Both the position numbers and the translations under genes were made by a program. The notes under the pieces are model-generated. The model searched no databases, was not told the origin of the DNA, and was given only the letters and a program-made list of their open reading frames with translations. Source: Leptodontidium sp. MPI-SDFR-AT-0119 (Eukaryota > Ascomycota > Leotiomycetes > Helotiales > Leptodontidiaceae). Taken from it: DNA of 64,000 bases. The number at the start of each line of letters is the position of its first letter. The stretch's first letter is position 1. This document shows positions 1 through 11,434 of the stretch, in pieces. The stretch is from positions 186,001 through 250,000 of the forward strand of contig JAHLEZ010000037.1 in the NCBI GenBank assembly GCA_020726505.1. Reading direction: 5' to 3'.

Positions 1-27
1 ACAGTATGTGCTTCTCAGAATAGCGTT

Positions 28-1721
28 TCAGGGTTTCCAGCGCCACTCTGGGTGTTTCCACTCCAAGTCAATAATTTCCTTCTGACTCAGCCCCGCAAGC
101 TTCTCCATCGTCCCAGCTGCCCGTTCATCGCGCTTCTTGTTGTCGTACTTCATCCAGAAGAAAGTCAAGATAGCAAGGATCGTCCAAAGAATAGCGCATG
201 TCAGGTTTATCCCATTTCCAATGTGGTACTTGGGCGCATCAGAAGGGAGAAATGTCCACGTTGCAATAAGTCCACCAATATTGCCGAACATTACTACAAA
301 CGATGTCAGTTTGGGGCAAACTTTCGCCTGAGAAAGGGTGACGACACGTACCGTTCGTCCCAATTGCAATGCTCCTCGCCGAGTCGCTCAACACATTCGC
401 ACTTACCTGCGCATTGCACATCGCACCTAGCGTGAATGCCGTACTCGCCATGAGAAAGATTGCTGCGTATCGTACGTTCGCATCAATTGTAGCCAGCATG
501 ATCGAGAATCCTGCTATGGCCGTGGGGCCTGTGATTGCGAGGAACAATTGCCGATGGTCGAGCCGCCAACTTAGCGTTGGTATCAAGAGCACAAAAAATG
601 CACCAACGATGTATGGAGGCACAGTCAAGAGTTGTTGTTGCACAGTTGTGCGGCCGGGATAAATGCTCCTGATAATAGTCGGGAGGAAGAAGGAGATGGA
701 GAGGACTGTGATGTTATTGAGCATGAAAACGCCGGCCGTGGCAATAGTAATGGGGTTTGTGAAGCCGCGCTTCAGCTTTGTGCCATCAATCTTATCGAGC
801 AAAACGGCCTGGGCCAGGCGCTCCGACTTGACGCGATTGATAGCAAATTCCTTCTCTTCTTCAGAGAGCCAGCGGGCGGTGTCGGGCCTGTCAGTGAGAG
901 TGAAAAAGGCTATGAGTGAGACAACAATGGTGATGATCCCTTCAATCGCGAAGATCCTACATCATTGTTAGCGAGAGATAAATTCATATAATGAAGTACC
1001 AGAATGTTAACGTACATTTCCCATCTATGGAGAGATCCAAAATGCGACAACTTCAAAATACCAGAAGCTAGGAGGCCACCAAAGGCACCAGATAGCGGAG
1101 CCATAGTCATATACAAGCCAAGGCGAAATGCAAGCTCTGACCGGCGATACCAGCGCGAGAGGTAGTACGCGATGCCTGGCATGACGCCTGCCTCGAATAT
1201 GCCTAGAAGAAATCGGACAGCACATGCCTGAGCGCGCGTACGCACAAAAGCGGTCGCGACTGAGACGATTCCGAATCCGAGGGTAGTCAATGGCAGAAAC
1301 CAACCAGGGCCTGGGCTACGCTGTCAGCGTTGAATGGAATGCCAATGTTCCGAAGCCGTACCTATCAGCTTGCAGCAGAGTGTTGCTGGAACCTCGAAGA
1401 TAATATATGAGATGTAGAAGATGGAGAGAACGGTGTTGTAGTCATATCCCTCAAGCTGGAGGTCTTTTTCAAATCCAGCAAGACGAGCATTGCCTGCAAT
1501 ATAGTTAGGACTAGGACTATCTTTCTTCGATCCTCTCCTCGCGGTACTTGCTCACCAATGTTCGCGCGGTCGATGAAGCACATGAGATACAGCAAGGCAA
1601 CTGTGGGCACGACATAGAGGTCGATCTTGGTGCGCAGCTTCCTTTCAGCTCGACGCGTAGTATCATCAAAATCTGACAGGGCTACGTTCTCAATAATCTC
1701 AGTGGAGGTCTTGGAGTCCAT
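28..1721 (-). CDS. MFS transporter, Dal5/Tna1 (anion:cation symporter) type
   Basis: Predicted plasma-membrane permease for a small organic anion such as allantoate, nicotinate or a sugar acid; the substrate cannot be read from sequence. Five exons (1721-1556, 1493-1362, 1310-1016, 956-352, 293-28) with GT-AG introns of 51-62 nt give 487 residues in one frame. The start is the ATG in MDSKTSTEIIE. Visible family features are LYLMCFIDRANIG in TM1, the YDYNTVLSIFYISYIIFE signature before TM2, RFLLGIFEAGVMPGIAYYLS in TM4 and a conserved MFGNIGGLIATW segment late in the protein; length is normal for the family. It is divergent from the class II aldolase gene across about 670 bp, so the two may share a promoter and import and metabolise one compound (inference). 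Family call is secure, substrate unknown. Confidence 0.88.
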
Positions 1722-2390
1722 TGTGATTGGGAAATGCAATAAGTGAGTGAAGGATGGAGAACGAAAATGGGAATGGAAAATGAAATCCGAGGATGGATGG
1801 ATGCTGTGGAGGTGGCATAGTCTAGGGGTACGGGGTATACATATGCATTTCGAAGCAGACCCCATGGGGCAAGCTATGGAGTAAATGGAGCGTGGAGAAC
1901 CACGCAATTCGGTCGAAGCCACGGTCCCTTTCCGCGTGCTTGTATAAGCCGGCAAAAGACTGTACCGCACTATTGCACGCTCTCATTATAATACAAGACA
2001 ATATAGTATCGCCAAGCTCCAGTCAGGTAACTGCCAAGCAGGGAGTTGATAGTAGCGTTCCGATTCCGATTGGGATTCCGAGCACGTGCCCGGAACGCCT
2101 CCCTCGACTGCTATGAAGGCCCTGTCCTAATATACCTACTCCTATTTTAAGTACCTGCACAGGGAGTATAGATAAGTGGTGTATCTATTTATGCTGCAGA
2201 CGACCCTTGGATCCCACGTTTGTTATGACTTTCCGCATATTCCGTTCCCTGGAGCTTTGAAGCTGTTCTTAAGGACAGCATTAACAGTTGGAGTCCCCAC
2301 GCATCCGAAGCCCCCTGTGTGATTGATATCCATTACTCACATCGGCTCTCAAACCTAAAACAACACCCACACCCGCAACACGCCACTATC
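1722..2390. promoter_or_regulatory. Divergent intergenic region, MFS transporter / class II aldolase
   Basis: This gene-free stretch separates two start codons that point away from each other, so it must hold both promoters. I see no clear coding potential, repeat or RNA gene. The aldolase-proximal end is AC-rich, as is usual for fungal 5' leaders. An in-frame ATG at 2319 lies 24 codons upstream of the preferred aldolase start. Confidence 0.55.
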
Positions 2391-3389
2391 ATGTCGCCGC
2401 CTGCAGTTTTTGACGACGGTCCTGTCGCAACTGACTGCTCTATCGCGCAGTCTAACCCGCTCGTTAGCCAGAAGCATTTGCAGTCTGAGTACTCTTCTGG
2501 GCATCCATCACTCGCCTACGTCGACGAAGAAGCCGAAAATCCGCCCAAGTTCTTGGATCCCTACGAAGAACGTGCATACTTGAAGCATCGCCTGGCCATT
2601 GCTTTCAGAGTGTTTGCACAATTTGGTCTTGCTGAGGGTGTCGCCGGTCATATCACACTTAGAGATCCCGTGGATCCCAATAGCTTTTGGGTCAATCCCT
2701 TTGGCACGCATTTCAGCCTGATTCGGGATGAGGACTTGATCCGTGTGGATCATGATGGTAAAGTTGTGGAGGGTGGAAAAAACAAGAGGTTGAATTATGG
2801 TGAGTGTCGAGCAATGCGGCTAAGGCAAAGCTACCTCCCAAGGGAAGCTGCTGATAGGATACCAGCCGCATATGCGATTCACGCAGAGATTCATAGAGCG
2901 CGCCCAGATGTTCTCTGCGCAGCCCACTCGCACAGCTTATATGGCCGAGCCATGTGCGCAACCGGTCGAACTCTCGATATGTTGACTCAAGATTTCTGCG
3001 TGTTCTACGACGACCACATTCTCTACTCCAGTTTTGCAGGTCTCGTCCTGGCCCCTGAAGAAGGCAGAGCTATCGTAAAGACTCTTGGCAACAAGAAAGC
3101 GGCACTGCTGGGAAACCACGGCATTCTGACTGTGGGCCCAACTATTGAGGCAACAGTTGCATGGTTTGTATTATTTGAACGGTGTTGCCAGATTCAGCTC
3201 ATTGCTGATGCGGCAGCATCTGGACGAGGGGTTCCGCTTGTGACCATCGGAGCTGAAGAGGCAAAGGCAACGTGGGAGGCTGTGGGGACAAAGGGCAATG
3301 GATACTTCCAGGGTTTGCCATTATTTCAGGTAGCAGAACGCGAGTTTGATGAGCGGTCATTGCTAGGTAGAGGGACAACGGCGGCATAG
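2391..3389 (+). CDS. Class II aldolase/adducin domain protein
   Basis: Predicted cytosolic zinc-dependent class II aldolase/adducin-head protein. Family members cleave or epimerise phosphorylated sugars, but many fungal ones are uncharacterised. Two exons (2391-2799, 2866-3389) give 310 residues. The metal-ligand motif HSHSLYG and the later GNHGILTVG histidine are present. The 66-nt intron (2800-2865; GTGAGT donor, ACCAG acceptor) is a multiple of three and has no stop, so a naive reading keeps 22 extra residues. Removing it gives NYAAYAIHAEIH, which matches the usual family spacing before the HxH motif. I chose the ATG of MSPPAVFDDG over the one at 2319 because the upstream 24 residues are compositionally leader-like. 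It neighbours an MFS permease and a Zn2Cys6 regulator, suggesting catabolism (inference). Confidence 0.87.
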   Translation: MSPPAVFDDGPVATDCSIAQSNPLVSQKHLQSEYSSGHPSLAYVDEEAENPPKFLDPYEERAYLKHRLAIAFRVFAQFGLAEGVAGHITLRDPVDPNSFWVNPFGTHFSLIRDEDLIRVDHDGKVVEGGKNKRLNYGECRAMRLRQSYLPREAADRIPAAYAIHAEIHRARPDVLCAAHSHSLYGRAMCATGRTLDMLTQDFCVFYDDHILYSSFAGLVLAPEEGRAIVKTLGNKKAALLGNHGILTVGPTIEATVAWFVLFERCCQIQLIADAAASGRGVPLVTIGAEEAKATWEAVGTKGNGYFQGLPLFQVAEREFDERSLLGRGTTAA

Positions 3390-3824
3390 GTCTGTGTCTT
3401 TTGAAGAGGAAAAAGGAAAATAAATAATTGGAAAATTGAACAGCGATGAAAAAGTTAAGATTTTTCTTACATTCTCGCTCAAATTACCAGTTACTTCATT
3501 AGCTTTACACACACTGCTGATAGTAAGTATTTAGGTATGACTGACTTCAGATGTTTTGAGAGGTACCTCAGTACTTATTGTGTTGTTGTGTATTCAGGTA
3601 CCTCGGCAAGCACAGAATACCTCTGCCTTACGTAAGTAGAATCACGTGGTGGCCCTGGCTGCATGAGGTAAGCAGTCCCCGACCCCGCCGGTCCTCAGCA
3701 CCGACACGTTACTTACTACGAAGCGTACACGCGTTTCAATTTCAAATCATCACGATCGATCGATCAACCTCATGTGCGGACCTGTTTACTTACCAACACC
3801 AACACCATCACCACCGCCACCGCC
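3390..3824. other. Intergenic, upstream of Zn2Cys6 regulator
   Basis: No gene is visible. The segment contains the 3' end of the aldolase transcript and the promoter/leader of the next gene. There is a TCACGTGG E-box-like word near 3642 and a CACCAC/CACCGC-rich leader immediately before the ATG at 3825. Confidence 0.5.
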
Positions 3825-6206
3825 ATGGATGACTCCAGCAAGCCAGCTCCAGCTGTATACTCTTCCTCGCAAAAGCGTCCTGCGGGTCCTACGGACGGAA
3901 CATGGGGAACGAACCGTCCGAAGCGCGCAAAATACGCCTCCGCCGCATGGTAGGTAGCCTTGATTCTGGTTCTGGCCGTTCATATACAATCACTAATCGA
4001 GATCAGCAATGAGTGTAAGAGGTGCAAAGTCAAGTGCATACGACTTGACGATGACGTAAATTGCCAGCGTTGCGGAGCCATGCACGTTCCCTGCGTTGTT
4101 GCTCACACTGCCTTGCAGGCGATGAAAGATAAACAGAAGGACAAGCAAGAGGGCTCTGGCGATAGGTACAAAAGGTCGCAAGTATGAAATCCGCAACCGA
4201 TAGCTGACTCGGGGTAGAAAGTATGACCAGCTGAGCGACGAGATCGCGTCACTGCGTCGACAAGTAACAGCGCTGACAACAACCGTCGAGTCTCGCCTGG
4301 GATGGATTGCACCTCAAGTATCTGTAGCTGAATCCACAAGCAGAGCCCACAGTAGAAATACCCCTCTCCAGCGCAGACAACCGAAGGAGCCCCAATTTGT
4401 CGGACCAACAAGATCTGCCTTCAGCTTTAACATTGCTCAGACGGCGCTCACTCATATGGGTATATCGACAGATCAACACATGCCTACCGCCCATTCATCA
4501 ACCAGTTCCTCTCGAGAACCAACTCCAGGGCCATTGGCAGAATGTACCACGGCAAAACTTTGCTCAGAATCTGATTGCCTGCTCAGCTTTTCTGATTCCG
4601 AAATTGCGCGACTCATCAGCGTCTTTCAAGACGAGGTAGTCAGTTGCTACCCGATCATTGATACCGACGTGCTAGCGCTTAATTTCCCACACATATTAGA
4701 GCTGGCCAGACACCCTAACCGATCGGAGGCTATCATGCCCAAAATTGACAGCAGGGACATACATATACTTAGAATGGTTATAGCAACAGCGATTACCACC
4801 GAGCCGCAGGGGAAAAGAGAACTGTGTGCGAGATTGGTCGCTGCTGTGGAACAAGATGTTGGAAGTATATCTGCCGCTTCTGAAGTCGAACTGAAGGATG
4901 TACAAATCATGGCAATGCTAGTATGTCTAGACAAATTCCTTGATGGGTGATTCTATGCTTGGTAAGAGAACCTGCTAACTCACTGTAGAGCATCTACTTC
5001 TGCCATATCGAAGAAGAATTATTATCTTGGCGTGCTATTGGCCGAGCAGCACGTCAGTGTTTAGAGATGGGCCTCCACCGCAAGCAAAGCCTAGTCAATC
5101 AATTCAAAAACGCAGACGCTCGCAAGTTCGCTGTCCAGGTGTTTTGGGTAGTGTACGGGCTCGACCGTCGATGGAGCTTCGGCACCAGCCTTTCCTTTGC
5201 GCTCGATGACCGCGATATTGATACCAAATTGCCCGAACCTGACGACGGGCATCCGTATCTCAAGTGTATGGTTACTTATGCAAGGCTTTGCTCTAGAGTA
5301 TGGGAGGCCTTGCCACCATATGGCTCCTCGTCTCAATGGATACCGAAAGAGAAGGAAGACTACTTAGACTTTCTCACTCAAAACTGGCTTTTGTCGATCC
5401 CGGAAGATATACAATTCCGTCATCCTCGCCTAGGTCTTGCGCCGAAAAGTCAGCCTCGGATTCTGCACCGTCTCCGGACCTTGTGTTACCTCCGGGGAAA
5501 TTATATGCGTCTCCTTATCCATCGACACCATGTGTTGAATCCCGACAATGTAAAGGCGGATATGCAAAGTTCGCACCTAGTCGTCGATATCGCCAAAGAT
5601 AGTATTGAAGTGCTGGTCCATTTCAACAGAACGAGCGATATGTACGTTCGTCAACAAGCCATATATCACTACTACCTTCTGAGCGGTCTTGCTATTATGC
5701 TTCTCGCTGTTTGCCACGCACCAAGTGTGTTTGCAGAGGCATGTAGAGACTCCTTTGTGTCGGCCGTAGAGCTTGTCAAAGGCTTCTCCCGCCACAGCTC
5801 TGCTAGCCGTAGGCTATGGAGGAGTATCCGGGGTCTTTTACCTGTGATTAAGTCTCTTGGTGGTCAAGGAGACGCAGTTTCTACTAAAATTACCAGTGGT
5901 ACCACGAAGAACGCGACTCAACCCCCCGAGCTAGGAATTAACGGCCAACCGCAAAATATGATCAACACAGAGCTCAGTAGCGCGGCGCATAACCTTTGGA
6001 CAGACGAAAACTCAACCCCCGCTGAAGAATTTCCCGCCTCGGTTCCCGAAATCTTTGACTTGAGCAACGACCTCATGGACATATATAATGCCTTTGGCTC
6101 AACTCAGCCAATAGAGTCGGAATCTCTAGCAGGAAACTCGGGTGGGTATGGCACTTTCGGGTGGGAGATGGATGAAATATCAGGGCACTTCTGGGGCCTT
6201 ATCTGA
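3825..6206 (+). CDS. Zn2Cys6 transcription factor with fungal-specific TF domain
   Basis: Nuclear DNA-binding regulator. Four exons (3825-3949, 4007-4174, 4218-4920, 4989-6206) give 737 residues. The first intron splits the zinc cluster at its first cysteine codon (TG|C). The spliced cluster is C-x2-C-x6-C-x8-C-x2-C-x6-C, starting CNECKRCKVKC, with an extra Cys inside the x6 loop. A linker with a short heptad-like segment (KYDQLSDEIASLRRQVTAL) follows. The middle region contains the typical fungal_trans signature around SWRAIGRAARQCLEMGLHR and YGLDRRWSFGTSLSFALDD. The second intron is only 43 nt. It sits between the aldolase and GH5 genes, so a pathway-specific regulator is the natural inference; targets are unknown. 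Confidence 0.88.
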
Positions 6207-6754
6207 GGGGAAGGAGCACTCAAGTTGCGTCGAGCGTTAAAGCATACAATAAACTCGGGCATGTAATATAATTCTTGGTTTTTAAACTCTCGATGTACGC
6301 CAGGATAAAATGAAAGATTGTTTTTGATAGCTTGTTTAATCGCAGAGCTGCCTTGATCGTTCGGCCATCAGTCGCTATTTAACCATCAAACATTGGCTGT
6401 AAAGTTCGGTATAATCAGCGGCGCGGCGAGAATTAGACATTTGGGACCTAGAGGCTATTCATATAATACTATTAGCATGATTCTGCTATTGTTATACCCA
6501 ACGCGGCATTTTCACTTGCGTCTTGACCGCGAGGCCGCTTGATAGCTCGATAGCCATTTTAATTTCCATTGAAAGCAGATCTAACCGAGAATTCAAGAAT
6601 GCCTGCAAGTATCCCTTGAAGTCTGAATCGATACTAGGAAGCAAGCCCAGAGAGAATGATGATTAAACATAACGAATGATCCACCATGTCCAAGTTCGAC
6701 TAAACACACAAGCAAACTATTGTGTAGCATTCGCTAACCCTGCACCCCAGAAAG
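6207..6754. other. Intergenic between convergent genes
   Basis: This stretch lies between the 3' ends of the regulator and the GH5 gene. I see no coding sequence, RNA gene or repeat; it is moderately AT-rich, as expected for two 3' untranslated regions. Confidence 0.5.
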
Positions 6755-8172
6755 CTAAGCCGCCAGGACGCCTTGAACCATTGGCCTCTGATAATTATCA
6801 AGCACTGTTTCGTTTCTCCAGTTCGACCAATCATGATTGAGAATTGCCCACCAGTCATCAAAATCTTGGGTTCCTTCCCTGCTATAGTAAGACCCACCAA
6901 TAGTCCACTGAAGCCAGCCGATACCACCTTCGATGCGATTTGCCTCTGCCAAACGATTCCCTCCGGTCACGAAATCCTTCAGACACTGCGCATACACTCC
7001 TAGATAATCGCTTCCGTTCTGGGCAAAACCGAACTCAGTGAAAAGGACAGGTGCGTGATTAACAGCCGTGGATTCGGGCGAGATATCGAGGGCGTTAAAG
7101 CCACGAGAGTAGAGGGTGGATTGAAAAAATGTGCAGTTGGTCATCCAGTTGTCGTAAGTGTGAAGTTCGAAGACAATCTTATTGGCATATTTGAAATCGC
7201 TGAGCTTGAATACTCGCTCGTCAGTGAAGCTCAAGTGCTGTCCAGTCGTGATGGGATTTAACTCGTGGCCGTAGTTAAGTCCGGATAAGAAGATCAGAGC
7301 CTCGGGGTTGGCAGTATGGACTTCCTCGGCCGCGGCGGTCATCTCGTCATACCAACGCGACCATCCATATGTTGCATTTGCAATAGGATTCGACACCTGA
7401 CGGAGTTCATTGCGGAGCGAGAGTGCTGTTGCAGCTGGCCAGTTCTTCTTCGCATATTGGGCCATGTACTTCAAACTTCGCCGCCACTTTCGAACGTCGA
7501 AGTAGGTATCATCAAACCATCCATTCCCATCAGTGGGACTGCAACACCAGACCGCCTTTGACACATGGTTGTTGAAGATGAGATGAAGTTGCTGTCGCTG
7601 CAGCTCGGCTGCCACTTCATCCCAGACCTGAAGACGGGTTGTCTTGGACGAAAATTGTGGATTGTGTTTGATGATCTGAGCGAGAATAGTTGTCCCATTT
7701 TCCGATCCTAGCACTTTATTCAAGGCATCGGTAATGCTTAGATCACCGCCATTGTCGAGAATATCATCAACCATCTCGGTAGCCCACTAAGTAACCAGGA
7801 TGTCAGTAATTGTATTTCAGGAAGAGGATAGGGCATGCAAGCTCTCAAGTGGTTGCAGAGACATCCAGAAACGGAAATTCTGGGCTCTCCAATACCTACA
7901 CCCATCCGAATAGAGTTCATCCCGAGGCTCTTGATTTTGGACACCACGTCGGAAATTGACGAGTACTGAAGACCCTCGGGGATCATCACTTCGCCCTCGC
8001 CCGGCCAGTTCATGCCTACGTACACGAAGGGATCTCCCACAGAATTTAGAATCTGTGTGCCCTTGGTTGTGAAAGGCCCATGAGGCCATTGCTTGGGGTG
8101 ACTGAGAGTAGCTGCTGGGCTCGCCAGGGCAAAGTTGAGAGCCAGAGTCAATTGGAGAATGAAGGCAAACAT
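6755..8172 (-). CDS. Secreted glycoside hydrolase family 5 protein
   Basis: Predicted extracellular retaining glycosidase of GH5 (cellulase-superfamily TIM barrel), probably acting on a plant-wall beta-glycan. Two exons (8172-7900, 7786-6755) separated by a 113-nt phase-0 intron give 434 residues. The start MFAFILQLTLALNFALAS is a clear signal peptide; the in-frame codon 18 nt upstream is TTG, not ATG, so it was not used. The acid/base glutamate lies in SLRNELR (about residue 218) and the nucleophile in LFTEFGF (about residue 342), both intact. It is divergent from the second Zn2Cys6 regulator. The subfamily and precise substrate cannot be assigned by eye. Confidence 0.88.
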
Positions 8173-8814
8173 GGTGGAATAACGGGACAAGATTTGTGAC
8201 TACAGAGGCTGAAGCTGCGAGGGACCCATAGATGACCCATATATCATCCCTAAACTCGGTCCACGCAGCAGCTCTTTATATAGCTCGAGATTTCGGAGAC
8301 ACTGGTGCTGGCTATTGCTTTGGTACCGAGACCTTCTTGGCCTCGCCTCCTCACTTAACCATAGTCTGCCAGTCCACTTGACATATCAAGTGCAACATGC
8401 AACATTCGACATCCGGCATCCCCAACGATGATATCTGTGCCCAACACTCAGCATGGAAATCCTTGTCCAGATACAATTCAGAACAGTACCCCACAAAGAG
8501 CGGAGGCTGCTTATCCCACTCTCCAGCCCGGCGGAGCATGGGCGGTGCGGGGTGCAGTACAAGTGGAAGCGGAGTCCATCGACCGGAAAAACTCACTGCA
8601 CTGGACGATCACCTGAAGGCTGAAGTTAGGTTAGACACCGACCTCGGAAACACAATACGAGGTAACGCGAAGCAATGCGGAAGCCTGGTAGCTTTGCTTG
8701 GCCACTTCTCATAAAGGAAAGTCGTCCCCGTCTAAGCCCCCATTCTCTCGACCACGCGATTCAACTCCCCCCGCATCGCTCGAAGTGTAGATTATATTCC
8801 GCTTCACCGTCAAA
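8173..8814. promoter_or_regulatory. Divergent promoter region, GH5 / second Zn2Cys6 regulator
   Basis: Head-to-head start codons bound this stretch. On the minus strand a TATATAAA box (complement of 8275-8282) lies about 100 bp upstream of the GH5 ATG, which is well placed for a regulated secreted enzyme. No other gene is visible. Shared control of the hydrolase and the adjacent regulator is an inference from geometry. Confidence 0.6.
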
Positions 8815-10695
8815 ATGGCCGATCTGGCATTATCAAGCCTGAGCCCCGTTCATATCAAACCTAAAGCATGGCAAGTGGCCTTCCACGTAGATCTGAAGAC
8901 ATTTTCCTATATGTCCACCGGAAAACTGCTAAATAATGATTTAGTGATGAGTGTCGTCAGCTGCACCGCAAATGTAAATACGGCGCTCTTGTACTGCTCT
9001 CTATGCTTTTCATTGACTCGTGTGGTATGCTGTAGGTGACTCTGCGAAACCTGAGTGCGGTTTGTGCAAGCAAAATGGGCGTGTCTGCCGCCGCAAGACG
9101 TCTAACAGGCTGCGGTTCAAGCAAGGAATGCAAGCCACCACACCCCTTGCGCTCCATCAAACAACGTTAACCATCCCAAAAAGCTGTATGTTGATGGCCT
9201 TTCTTCCTGTATTGGTCGTTACACTCTAACAGACCCGCCAGTACAATTCGTGGATGAGACAGCCGACATCGTTCGGGTTCTCGACCCTGCAGTTGAAGCT
9301 TCTTCAAGACCAGGACCACAGCCATGGTCCTCGATCTCTATCTTGCAGTCGCACTATACTGGGAATGATAACGTAGGCCAATCGATACTAGGGAAGTCTT
9401 TTGAACGACGTTGGCCTCTAGTGGATGTCACCGAGATCTTACTATTTGAACACTTCACGCACAATCTTTCAAAGTTTGTAAGTAGTGATTGACTCAGAGA
9501 AGGCCCTGGGACGCTGTAACATTAATATGCACCATCAGTTCGACTTCTGCGACGAGACACGCCGCTTTGAAATTGACGTACCAAGGCGAGCGAGGACCTG
9601 CCAGTCCCTTCTAGCTGCCATATTTGCAGTATCGTCACGTCACTTGAGCATGATCAAGAGGGACTTTGATTCTTATATCGCCGATTATTTCTACCACAGA
9701 TGTCTCCAAAACTTGATCCCAGAACTCGACAAAGAGGGGTCGAGTTGTAACGATAATCTGCTCGCTGCAACTGTCATTTTGCGTTTACTCGAAGAGCTAA
9801 ATGCACCACTGGCCGGTTTAGATCACTGCCACCACTCTCTCGGTACGCAGGCTTTCCTGCGCAGTCAGAGCTCTGGAGGTCCCGGTACCGGCCTTCAACA
9901 AGCGGCAGCATGGGCTGGGGTTCGTCAAGAGATCTATGCATCCTTGACAATGCATCGGCCGCCAGCTATCAAAGCAACCGCAGGTATGCTGGATTCTCTA
10001 ACAGCTTTGCAGGATTGTGCATGGGCGAATCGTGCAGTCAACCATTGCTCGGAAGTACTTGAATTCTGCTTCGCAGAAACCCGTGGAACAACGGCACGTT
10101 ACGATGATCTGCTCCAAGACATTCTGCAGTGGGACCTCCAGCGTCCCGATTCCTACGACCCCTTGTGTTTTCTGATAGCAGAGAATGTTAATACCAACCC
10201 TCTTTGGGACGTCCGGATGCACACTGATTGGCATGGTAAGGAGACTTCGATCCTCATTTCGACATGCGAATTGACAAGCAAAGTGATGGGCTGGCAATAT
10301 ATAACCCTGGCCCGCATTGCTCTGACACTCCACGATCCACGTGCCTCACGAGTCGGCCTGGACCGGCAAAGCTCGTGGGTTAGAATTAATGTAAGTGGGG
10401 ACTTTGGTTAGCGAGAGTAAACATTACAATCGCTAAATTTCACAAGGATCAAGCTCGTTCTGCTCTCAAACTCCTCTGTAGCATTGCCGTGTCAAATCCG
10501 AAAACCCCTGGGGCAATAGTGGTCGCGTGCATGGGAATCAAGATGTGTGGAGATCTAGTCGAGGGGGGCGGAGAGCAACAATCAGTACTAGATGTGCTTA
10601 CTCGAGCAGAAACAGCTCATGGCTGGCCGACGAGGGATCTGCAGTTAAAGCTGAAAGAAGTCTGGGCCGGAAGGATCTCGGTAGAGAACAGCTAG
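8815..10695 (+). CDS. Zn2Cys6 transcription factor, zinc cluster split over three exons
   Basis: Nuclear regulator of the type with an N-terminal Zn2Cys6 cluster and a C-terminal fungal_trans_2-like domain. Six exons (8815-8870, 8945-8973, 9036-9185, 9233-9477, 9539-10390, 10447-10695) give 526 residues. Exon 2 is only 29 nt. The first intron starts GCAAGT (a GC-AG intron). The second starts GTAAAT, and the third zinc-cluster cysteine is assembled across it (T|GT). The spliced cluster C-x2-C-x6-C-x6-C-x2-C-x6-C (ACDECRQLHRKC, then CGLCKQNGRVC) is perfect, which strongly supports the model. The segment FEHFTHNLSKFFDFCD followed by FEIDVPRRA is typical of this regulator family. It is divergent from the GH5 gene. 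Confidence 0.85.
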
Positions 10696-11434
10696 CTAAG
10701 CAGTATGAAACAATATTTTAAGAGCTTTCTGGAAATGGACCGTCGAATCTGCTGAGCTGCATTCTAGATGCTGCATGAATTCCGATTGGGAAGAGATTTC
10801 GATGAGCTGGGTATTGGGAATTATTCCTGCTTATTTGTTGTCAGTGGACCCGGGTGCGGATTGATCTACGAGGATGCAGCAAGCAAATTGCAATCCTCTA
10901 TTGTGCCTTGGTTGACTTCGCGCGGCAGCAAGATCAGGTCTGCACTTCGAGGAAACCACCACGGCCCGGTCCTGCATCGATCACAGTGCCAAGTATTATT
11001 TTCTTCCGGGATTAAAGTCCCAATGTTTGGGCACCTTTCTCAGATTCCCTGTGTCCCTTCCTTCCCCGACTTCCCCGTGATCACAATTCCCGGTGCCCGC
11101 GTTAGTCTGTGCGGAAGAACAGCAAGAACCGCAGCGGAATAATATTTCCTTTCCCGGATTTTAGCACCATGCACTATTCCTGCATTACATTGCATTCTTC
11201 TTTTGTAGGGGGCAGCGATAGCAAATCAAAAAGACGTCTAATCATATCAAAGGTGGGGGAAAGACTTGAGCAACTGTAATAATTGGCTGTGTCTGTTCAC
11301 TTGTAGCATACAAAACAATATATCCATCTCGCCGACGGTGAACTTCCTTTCTTATTCTACCATATCCATATTATACGAAAATACTTTCCCAAGAACTTGC
11401 ATCACACACCAGCATCGCCCAAATCGCCTTCGCC
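10696..11434. other. Intergenic, upstream of PhyH-like dioxygenase
   Basis: No convincing gene is seen. An open frame at 10768-11142 has no domain signature and atypical composition. The part nearest 11435 is pyrimidine-rich and fits a leader. Confidence 0.45.

Noticed and set aside
10768..11142. 124-codon plus-strand open frame upstream of the PhyH-like gene
   Set aside because: No domain, and codon composition is unlike the flanking genes.
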